Positions 1-5,000 of a stretch of 5,000 nucleotides of DNA are shown one piece after another (the first letter of the stretch is position 1; every line of letters starts with the position of its first letter). The translations under genes and the position numbers were made by a program. Origin of the DNA: Clostridiales bacterium (GTDB taxonomy: Bacteria; Bacillota_A; Clostridia; Peptostreptococcales; Anaerovoracaceae); contig JAAZHB010000232.1 of NCBI GenBank assembly GCA_012510935.1, positions 1 to 5,000 on the forward strand. The letters run 5' to 3'. The notes below the pieces were generated by a model. It was not told where the DNA came from, did no database searches, and saw only the letters and a list, made by a program, of their open reading frames with translations.

Positions 1-157
1 TAACTCTACACAAGGCTGCCGCTCTAACCTCGTCTCGCGCATCGTTATTAACTATCGATTCAAAGATACCTTGTGATTCTTCACTGTTCAGCAGGTTGAT
101 AGCATCAATTGCTTTGTATGCATTTCTTCTCTTCCATCCTGGTCCGAATAATCCCAT
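1..157 (-). CDS. HEAT-repeat-like protein, N-terminal part (cut by left edge)
   Basis: This is the first 52 codons of a minus-strand gene that runs off the left edge. The ATG at 157-155 is chosen because GAGGAG (minus strand, 169-164) sits 6 bases upstream. The protein opens MGLFGPGWKRR and then has a helix (about residues 12-24, AYKAIDAINLL), a short turn, and a second helix ending in RDEVRAAALCRV (residues 41-52). This follows the HEAT pattern, in which a helix, a turn and D-x-x-V-R-x-A-A-L make one unit. Proteins that open with MGLFGP and continue with HEAT units are familiar from bacterial genomes. HEAT arrays are usually protein-binding scaffolds, so no enzymatic role is claimed. It shares orientation with the helicase cluster but is separated by 442 bases containing terminator-like and promoter-like sequence, so it is probably a separate transcription unit. 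The coding call is firm; the HEAT assignment rests on one visible unit. Confidence 0.72.
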   Translation of the reverse strand, partial: MGLFGPGWKRRNAYKAIDAINLLNSEESQGIFESIVNNDARDEVRAAALCRV

Positions 158-254
158 TTCAAGCTCCTCTCTATAAAACTAGCTTCTCTTACCCATTAGA
201 CATATCGCCTCTGCATGGCCCGAGTCATTTTTTATGATGTCAGTTGCCAAATTT

Positions 255-283
255 GGTATCTTACGTTAGTGGGAACAGGTCAA
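255..283 (-). promoter_or_regulatory. Candidate promoter for the HEAT-like gene
   Basis: On the minus strand TTGACC (283-278) matches the housekeeping -35 box TTGACA at five of six bases. Seventeen bases further lies GATACC (260-255), which matches TATAAT at only three positions. It sits about 98 bases upstream of the ATG at 157, leaving a long leader. The good -35 box and ideal spacing argue for it and the weak -10 box against it. A weak -10 would fit a promoter that depends on an activator or is tightly regulated, but that is inference. Confidence 0.3.
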
Positions 284-348
284 CGACCTTTTTTGCTCTT
301 TCTAAGGACGAGGGAACATAGCAATGGTTTTGTCTGTTCGTGAGAACA
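267..348 (-). repeat. Three imperfect 11-bp repeats, TGTTCYC type
   Basis: Three similar 11-mers lie in one orientation. On the minus strand they read TGTTCTCACGA (348-338), TGTTCCCTCGT (318-308) and TGTTCCCACTA (277-267). Their starts are 30 and 41 bases apart, close to three and four helical turns, so they would face the same side of DNA. The last copy directly adjoins the candidate -35 box TTGACC (283-278) on its downstream side. The copy at 338-348 also forms the right arm of a small palindrome, TGTTC-gtga-GAACA (335-348). Same-face repeats next to a promoter suggest binding sites for a regulator, which I cannot name. Confidence 0.35.
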
Positions 349-418
349 TGTCTACTAAAGGTAAACAAGAAAAGTTTTTTGAAATAAATTCTACCATTCC
401 CTCTTCTGGCAGCGTAAC

Positions 419-475
419 AAAAAACGATAAAATACACACCCTTTGCCTATTGCTTAAACGATTTGAGGGGGTGTG
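419..475 (-). terminator. Candidate intrinsic terminator after the helicase cluster
   Basis: In the minus-strand transcript CACACCC (475-469) pairs with GGGTGTG (441-435), a perfect 7-bp GC-rich stem. It is followed at once by TATTTTATCG and a run of six T (424-419). The loop of 27 bases is long for an intrinsic terminator, and the T run begins about ten bases after the stem, so efficiency may be modest. The position, about 125 bases past the stop of the NADAR-like gene and before the next promoter candidate, fits the end of the three-gene transcript. Confidence 0.42.
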
Positions 476-497
476 CAGTTTTGATTAGTGGTGTGCA
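470..497. repeat. Direct repeat pair GGTGTGCA
   Basis: The 8-mer GGTGTGCA occurs at 470-477 and again at 490-497, with starts exactly 20 bases apart, about two helical turns. The inverse complement of its first six bases, CACACC, appears at 435-440 and forms the terminator-like stem with the first copy. The second copy could pair with the same arm instead, giving two alternative hairpins. Whether the pair is a protein-binding site or chance cannot be told from sequence. Confidence 0.3.
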
Positions 498-546
498 AAA
501 CCAACAATTTATCTAGCCCCTCAGCTTACATTAATTAATTATCCAT

Positions 547-570
547 GAACCGTCTAATTCTCGCCGGTTC
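547..570 (-). other. Small hairpin downstream of the NADAR-like gene
   Basis: GAACCG (547-552) and CGGTTC (565-570) form a perfect 6-bp inverted repeat around a 12-base centre, starting 29 bases after the stop codon of the NADAR-like gene. In the minus-strand RNA the hairpin is followed by ATGGATAATTAATTAATG, which is AT-rich but has no clear T run. It could be a weak terminator or a 3'-end stabilising hairpin; the structure at 419-475 is the better terminator candidate. Confidence 0.3.
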
Positions 571-599
571 TAAAATGAGAAAAAGATTTTATAAAACTC

Positions 600-1439
600 T
601 CAATTATCCTCGAAGAGGGAGAGTTCCATTTGAACGTAGCAATCAGGCTCGCCAGTATTGTCAGTTTCATATTGGACGCAATCAACAAAAGAATCAAAGT
701 CATCGAGGGCAATATTTAATAGCCCTTTGTTTGATAAGGCTACAAAAATAGCGCAAGCTCTAGCCTGAGTATTAAAACGAACGACTCGACCGTTCATTAT
801 CGGGTTAAATTCAATATCGGTAAATACCGTGTACTCTTTTATCGCATTAGCCAGTTCTTGATTCTGATTTAAAGCTTTTGAATAAATATAATCATAGAAT
901 CCTGACTTTGGCTCCGTCTTATAGTTTTTTCCAAGAAACACAAAACTACTTAGACTAGCGCCTTTGATTTCACTCTGTATACGGTTAAACATGGCATTAT
1001 CTGCATACTGCTCGGCTATTTTCTTATCCAAGTTTGAGTTTACAAACCGCTTCGCACTTTTGGGGTCGACATTGAGCAATTCTGCATATGGGCCAAATAC
1101 CTCTCCTTGTCGTGAAAACTGTTTTGAAGATTGAAACCAGTTTTCAATCGAATGCATTTCTTGTGTTTCGAAATCCGTATATATCAAATTCATGGCTGAA
1201 AGAGCAGACCCCAGTTCGTAATTGCTTGACTTTGTTGAGACCTCTAATATCCTCCCCTTTGTGTTGGGATACATTTCTTCTATTACTTGCTCCATCGCCA
1301 AGGATGAGCGTTGCCGAACTTGCCATGACATTCCTTTATGCCAATCAAATTCGACTTCTTTTTCAAAGTATAAACAGCCCTCTTTATCTGCACTTTTTGC
1401 TGCAAAAAATGGTCTCTTTGCTCTCGCAATTTCAGACAT
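600..1439 (-). CDS. NADAR-fold protein, DarT1-associated antitoxin type
   Basis: This 279-residue soluble protein resembles the family described as DarT1-associated NADAR antitoxins (DUF6977, from memory). Visible landmarks in order are W33 with GM at 36-37, ILEVSTKS (64-71), LGSALSAMNL (76-85), SIENWFQSSKQF (97-108), GPYAELL (116-122), EPKSGFYDYIYSKAL (176-190), FTDIEFNP (206-213) and NTQARACAIFVAL (223-235). The S-I-E-x-x-F-Q-x-x-K block matches the NADAR signature around the conserved Glu (SEHYFQAQK in YbiA), so E99 is the likely catalytic residue. Characterised family members remove ADP-ribose from guanine bases in DNA and so neutralise DarT1 toxins; this activity is inferred here. The ATG is preceded by GAGGA (minus strand, 1450-1446) six bases away, inside the end of the coiled-coil gene, with only 3 bases between that gene's stop and this start, so translation may be coupled. 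No DarT toxin gene is visible here. Alternatively it acts on another ADP-ribosylated or NAD-derived substrate. Confidence 0.8.
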   Translation of the reverse strand: MSEIARAKRPFFAAKSADKEGCLYFEKEVEFDWHKGMSWQVRQRSSLAMEQVIEEMYPNTKGRILEVSTKSSNYELGSALSAMNLIYTDFETQEMHSIENWFQSSKQFSRQGEVFGPYAELLNVDPKSAKRFVNSNLDKKIAEQYADNAMFNRIQSEIKGASLSSFVFLGKNYKTEPKSGFYDYIYSKALNQNQELANAIKEYTVFTDIEFNPIMNGRVVRFNTQARACAIFVALSNKGLLNIALDDFDSFVDCVQYETDNTGEPDCYVQMELSLFEDN

Positions 1440-1442
1440 ATT

Positions 1443-1934
1443 TTATCCTCGTTCCTTTCCGAAGCCCTTCTGTGTATTTCTGTCTATCCTGTCTATCTTT
1501 GTGGCTATCACCTCTAATAATTGTTTTGTCTCATTAACGGTATGCTGCATTTCGAGAAACTCGCGTAAGCTTTTATTCACTGCTTCGATATCACTGCTGA
1601 GATTTTTATACTCGGTAAGTACATTCTCAACAATGTTGTTGATAGCCTTCGATTGGTCAGTGAAAACAACTTCAGCTTCATTTATCTTGTCTATTCGCTT
1701 ATCTATTTCTTTCATTGCTTTCGAGAAATCGCTACTACTGAAAAGAGCGGCTGCACTCGAAAGTTCTTTGCTTGCCGTCGCAACTTGTTCTGAGACATTG
1801 GCAAGGTTTGTTATAGCCGCAACGATGTCCAAGTTCTTCTTTTGATACTCTTTAGTTTCTTTCTCCAAGCTATCTAAGGTAGCAACAATAATCTTGGTCT
1901 TTTCCTCTAATGTCTTTAATTCATTGTTATCCAT
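1443..1934 (-). CDS. Small coiled-coil protein of the helicase operon
   Basis: This 163-residue protein is not a family I recognise. It is almost entirely helical: charged heptad-like stretches at about residues 4-35, 72-88 and 95-155, with a small-residue segment rich in Ala and Ser (about 39-69, including ASKELSSAAALFSSSDF) between them. No membrane segment, signal peptide, cysteine or enzymatic motif is visible. The C-terminus is basic (TKIDRIDRNTQKGFGKERG). The ATG at 1934 is supported by AGGAGGA (minus strand, 1948-1942), a near-perfect Shine-Dalgarno site about eight bases upstream. It starts 31 bases after the helicase stop and ends 3 bases before the NADAR-like gene, so it sits in the middle of a tight operon. 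An oligomerising adaptor that links the other two proteins, or a regulator of the helicase, would fit, but this is inference from composition and position only. Confidence 0.75.
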   Translation of the reverse strand: MDNNELKTLEEKTKIIVATLDSLEKETKEYQKKNLDIVAAITNLANVSEQVATASKELSSAAALFSSSDFSKAMKEIDKRIDKINEAEVVFTDQSKAINNIVENVLTEYKNLSSDIEAVNKSLREFLEMQHTVNETKQLLEVIATKIDRIDRNTQKGFGKERG

Positions 1935-1965
1935 CAGTAATTCCTCCTCACTGTATTGTTCTTCA

Positions 1966-4900
1966 TCAATAGTGTCTCCTTCTCTTTACTAACTTTGCGA
2001 TATCTGACATAGCGTTTACTTGCCTGCTGACCTTCGCTTGTTCTAATTTGATTTGCTCGTATAAATCATCATCTGTAAGTGAAAGCAGATCGCTGATTTC
2101 GGGTACAAGTTCATTCCACGACTCCGCTTGAATATATTCTGCTTCTTTTGTATTCAGAAGTTTAATAATATCCTCACCGATTCGTTGCTTGGATAGACCA
2201 TAATTATGCTCGCCAAATCTCATTATTGTTTGAAGTGAATCTGTGAGCTTTGAGTAGTCCCCTAAACCCATGTACATTGCTGCTTTTATGTAATGAAGAC
2301 CATAGTGCTGAGGATACGCTTCTAACAACCTGTCGGTTTCACCCCCGAGATTCTCTCTTTTTACTTTCGTGTTACTTGAACGAATGATCTTATTCAGTAA
2401 TCCAATATCCGTTGCATTGTTGATAATATCTTTTAATCGCGCAGATTTTTTTCCGGCGTTTTTCATGTTAGTAGATAAATACGCCAACAATCTTTTCCTA
2501 AATTCTGCATCCGCTGCGGAATCTGATTTACATATTGATGCAGCTTTTGCGGCTTCAAGCATATTTAGTGTAGCGCGTCTCCGGCCTTCTTCTACTACTT
2601 TGTATGTAAACTCACTTAAAAGGGTCTCAATCACTTTAATAATAAACTCACGATCATTCGCAACACCTTCAATTGCGGCTTGGAGAGTTTTTCTTGCAAC
2701 TTCAGCATACTCATCATTATCTTGATATGCTCTGATGTACTCAATGTAATTGTCGATTATTTGGTCTCTGTCGAATTTTTCTGCTTCAATTACAAAGCAA
2801 CCACTTCCAAATCCCTGGTAGTCAACACTGTAATTTTTGAAAAAACCGAGTAATTGGAGACGATAGATAGCCTTCTCAATTTCATTTTTATTATCATAAA
2901 AAGGCACGTGAAAACGTTGGTTTTCCCAAGTCTTCGTATTGCAACTATCCAAAACGTTTTTCACCCGTTCAATTTCGTTGTCAATGCCTTCGAATGTACT
3001 TGTATGAAAAAACAATGAACGACTAATGTCATCCCCTTTCCATTGCCCCTTTGATGCCTCCAATGCAGCTATATCTTCGACATTGGTGCTAGCTGGATTC
3101 AAGATCTTCTGATTTAACTCCGGAAAGTCATCAGATAGAATCAAGTATGCATATGCGGTTCTTTTGTCTCTTGCGGCACGCCCCGCTTCCTGATAATACG
3201 ATTCTAAACTTCCAGAGGTTCCATAGTGAACGATCCATCGAATATTCGGCTTATCAATCCCCATTCCGAACGCTTTCGTGCAAACCATGACTGACTGTTC
3301 GTTGTTTTTTAACCTCGTTGCATGGAGGCGTTTTTGTTCATTCCACTTGTTATCCGATATGCGGAGCCTCTTAGGGGCAGATCCTGAATACAGTCCAACT
3401 TTGCCAGGTAAAATCCTCTCTAAAACATCACCCACTCCTGGGTATCCATATTTAAATTGCTTTTCCGAGGCTAACAATCCGAATGACCCATTAACATTTT
3501 GGCAGAATATTAGGCCACAGTTTGTATTCTCGCCTCTATCAGTTTGATAAAAAGAATCAAATTCCTCTTTGAACTCTGAAGGCAATTTATTCTTTACAAT
3601 TTCTTCTAAAACCGTTTGCTTCTTATCGCTTGCGGCACTGTACACTCGATAGATTATTTCAGGTCTGTCAAAACTTTTTGGCTGAATAACTGCTTCATCA
3701 CCAATAATTCCAAGATCATGTTGCATATCGCGAAGCACGCTTGCCGAAGCAGTTCCTGTCAATGCAAGTAAAGGTGGCACCGCATTGCCCGTTTTGCACA
3801 CCCTTCTACAAGTTTGCGCCAAACCTAAGTATGCTGTGCGGAAATCATGCCCCCACTCACTGACGCAATGCGCCTCATCAATAGCGACAAGCGAGATTAT
3901 GTTCGTGTTTGTGTAATATTGGATTGAGTTAATGAATGCAGCATTTTGGAATCTTTCTGGCGAGACGTAAGTGATGATGAATTGTCCTTTTGTAATGCCT
4001 TCGATTGCAGTATTTTTGTCATCTGCGTCCATTGCGCTACTTATGCCTGTGACCCTATCTATTCCCTGGTTATATAAGTTAATAATTTGGTCTTCAATTA
4101 GTGAAATAATAGGCGATACAACGATAGCCACACCGGGCGTTATGAGAGACAACAATTGAAAGACCACTGACTTACCACTCCCTGTGGGCAGGAGAACGAT
4201 TGAATCTTGCCGCGTTAAACCTCGAAGGATACCATCTATCTGGTTCTCCCTAAAGTCGTCAAATCCGAAAATGTATCCCAATAAATATTTCAGGATATCA
4301 TTTTGTATATTGAGTGTAACGGGATTTTGAACGCGTATAAAATCAAAATCAATGATGTCTCGTTCATCGTCCAAATTCGTGATAAGTGCAGTTGCTTTTT
4401 CAAGATTCTGATGTATGGCGCTCTTGCTAATTATTAAATCAGCTCCGTTTATATCTGTTACAGTAGCAATGCCTTCAAGAAAATCCTTACAGTCGTAGAG
4501 AGAACACACATTGCAAGAAAGTTCTTTAATATCATCTATTGAACTCTTCACAACAGAATAGGGTATAGCGTCATCAACAAATATCTTCATCGCTGGTCTT
4601 AATTTTTGGTATTTAGCCAATTCGATGACAGCAGCTTGTATTTGGTGAGCGATACTAACGGAACTACTTCCTACGCTGTTTTCAAGCGAACGCGAGACGG
4701 TGGTTATTCTTCCTCTCAAAATGATTTTTTCCATCACAGATAGTGCAGACAATTCATTGTCTGCACGGGTTGGGGCATCTTCCGGGCGGTAATAATCCAA
4801 TCGCCATCTTGCAACATTGCGTCTATTGAACGCACTGAGATTCTTATTCAATTTCTTTAGTTCATTGTGGGCAACGGCAATCGAATCGAAATTTGTAGAC

Positions 4901-5000
4901 CATTTATACTCATTGATAACTTCAACAATTTGCTGGTATTCGGCGAAGTCTGCTTTCCACGATTCAAAGAATGCAGAGTAAGTCTCGGCATATCCGGAAC
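1966..5000 (-). CDS. Large RecQ-type SF2 DNA helicase (5' end beyond right edge)
   Basis: The frame is open from the right edge to the TGA at 1968-1966, giving 1010 visible residues. Residues here are numbered from the TTG at 4851, which is only a reference point: it lacks a Shine-Dalgarno site, and 49 further sense codons precede it to the edge. The RecQ core is complete: motif 0 with FGFDDFRENQ (195-204), Walker A PTGSGKS (222-228), SPIISLIEDQ (246-255), DEAHCVSEWGHDF (325-337) with the RecQ aromatic loop, TGTAS (365-369), LIFC (447-450), AFGMGIDKP (527-535) and QEAGRAARD (554-562). It should therefore be an ATP-dependent DNA translocase or helicase. The four-cysteine RecQ zinc module is absent: only C637, C685 and C774 follow the core. 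A winged-helix-like segment may lie near 655-690, and a TPR-like helical pair near 842-880. The roughly 190 residues before the core match nothing I know; they contain C113, C116 and C121. Well over 1000 residues is far longer than housekeeping RecQ (about 600), which points to a specialised, defence-type helicase. Confidence 0.93.
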   Translation of the reverse strand, partial: SGYAETYSAFFESWKADFAEYQQIVEVINEYKWSTNFDSIAVAHNELKKLNKNLSAFNRRNVARWRLDYYRPEDAPTRADNELSALSVMEKIILRGRITTVSRSLENSVGSSSVSIAHQIQAAVIELAKYQKLRPAMKIFVDDAIPYSVVKSSIDDIKELSCNVCSLYDCKDFLEGIATVTDINGADLIISKSAIHQNLEKATALITNLDDERDIIDFDFIRVQNPVTLNIQNDILKYLLGYIFGFDDFRENQIDGILRGLTRQDSIVLLPTGSGKSVVFQLLSLITPGVAIVVSPIISLIEDQIINLYNQGIDRVTGISSAMDADDKNTAIEGITKGQFIITYVSPERFQNAAFINSIQYYTNTNIISLVAIDEAHCVSEWGHDFRTAYLGLAQTCRRVCKTGNAVPPLLALTGTASASVLRDMQHDLGIIGDEAVIQPKSFDRPEIIYRVYSAASDKKQTVLEEIVKNKLPSEFKEEFDSFYQTDRGENTNCGLIFCQNVNGSFGLLASEKQFKYGYPGVGDVLERILPGKVGLYSGSAPKRLRISDNKWNEQKRLHATRLKNNEQSVMVCTKAFGMGIDKPNIRWIVHYGTSGSLESYYQEAGRAARDKRTAYAYLILSDDFPELNQKILNPASTNVEDIAALEASKGQWKGDDISRSLFFHTSTFEGIDNEIERVKNVLDSCNTKTWENQRFHVPFYDNKNEIEKAIYRLQLLGFFKNYSVDYQGFGSGCFVIEAEKFDRDQIIDNYIEYIRAYQDNDEYAEVARKTLQAAIEGVANDREFIIKVIETLLSEFTYKVVEEGRRRATLNMLEAAKAASICKSDSAADAEFRKRLLAYLSTNMKNAGKKSARLKDIINNATDIGLLNKIIRSSNTKVKRENLGGETDRLLEAYPQHYGLHYIKAAMYMGLGDYSKLTDSLQTIMRFGEHNYGLSKQRIGEDIIKLLNTKEAEYIQAESWNELVPEISDLLSLTDDDLYEQIKLEQAKVSRQVNAMSDIAKLVKRRRHY

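Larger units (their letters stand above)
158..599. other. Intergenic region without a convincing gene
   Basis: I see no supported coding region in these 442 bases. They separate the stop of the NADAR-like gene from the start of the HEAT-like gene, both on the minus strand. The right half holds terminator-like hairpins and a pair of direct repeats, and the left half holds a candidate promoter and three similar TGTTCYC-type repeats. Each is listed separately. A plus-strand open frame starting at 545 runs into the antisense of the NADAR-like gene and was not accepted as a gene. Confidence 0.7.

Noticed and set aside
335..348. LexA/SOS box
   Set aside because: The half-sites are in the order GTTC-N4-GAAC, the reverse of the Bacillus-type box GAAC-N4-GTTC, and do not match the E. 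coli CTG-N10-CAG form.
158..599. CRISPR array, tRNA or insertion-sequence end
   Set aside because: The repeats are only 8-11 bases, imperfect and few; no cloverleaf and no long terminal inverted repeats with a transposase are visible.
545..751. Plus-strand open frame of 68 codons
   Set aside because: It mostly overlaps the antisense of the NADAR-like gene, lacks a good ribosome binding site, and has no recognisable protein features.
1222..1845. Plus-strand open frame of 207 codons
   Set aside because: It is antisense to both the coiled-coil and the NADAR-like genes, spans their junction, and its translation has the Ser/Phe/Leu-rich composition expected of a shadow frame.
4849..4851. TTG as the start codon of the helicase
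   Set aside because: There is no Shine-Dalgarno site upstream, and the same frame stays open and protein-like to the right edge, so the start must lie outside the window.
1966..5000. Housekeeping RecQ, or the DpdF helicase of the 7-deazaguanine DNA modification island
   Set aside because: The size and the missing zinc module argue against housekeeping RecQ. A DpdF role cannot be supported because none of the other Dpd genes is recognisable in the window.

Overview
The window carries one minus-strand operon-like cluster and, beyond a 442-bp intergenic stretch, the 5' end of a further minus-strand gene. Transcribed right to left, the cluster holds three genes. The first is a very large RecQ-type superfamily 2 DNA helicase whose 5' end lies beyond the right edge (1966-5000). 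The second is a small, soluble, coiled-coil protein of 163 residues (1443-1934). The third is a 279-residue protein that I recognise as a NADAR-fold protein of the DarT1-associated antitoxin type (600-1439). The gaps between them are 31 and 3 bases, and the second and third genes have clear Shine-Dalgarno sites, so co-transcription is likely. No DarT-type toxin, transposase, integrase or RNA gene is visible.

The 158-599 stretch has no convincing gene. It holds a candidate terminator for the cluster (stem CACACCC/GGGTGTG followed by a T-rich tail on the minus strand), a second weaker hairpin just after the NADAR stop, a pair of GGTGTGCA direct repeats, and a candidate promoter next to three spaced TGTTCYC-type repeats that could control the leftward gene at 157-1. 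That gene is cut by the left edge. Its 52 visible residues look like the start of a HEAT-repeat protein beginning with MGLFGP.

The sequence is AT-rich with strong AGGAGG-type ribosome binding sites, and the MGLFGP HEAT start is of a kind I associate with Bacillota. A low-GC Bacillota chromosome or accessory island is my guess, with low certainty.

As an inference, the helicase would act on DNA, the coiled-coil protein would be a structural or regulatory partner, and the NADAR protein would remove ADP-ribose from guanine bases or otherwise process ADP-ribose or NAD-derived groups. A helicase with a nucleic-acid de-modifying enzyme in one tight operon looks like a genome-defence or DNA-modification-linked module. 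I do not recognise this exact combination as a named system. The genes to the right of the window are needed to decide whether a toxin belongs to it.
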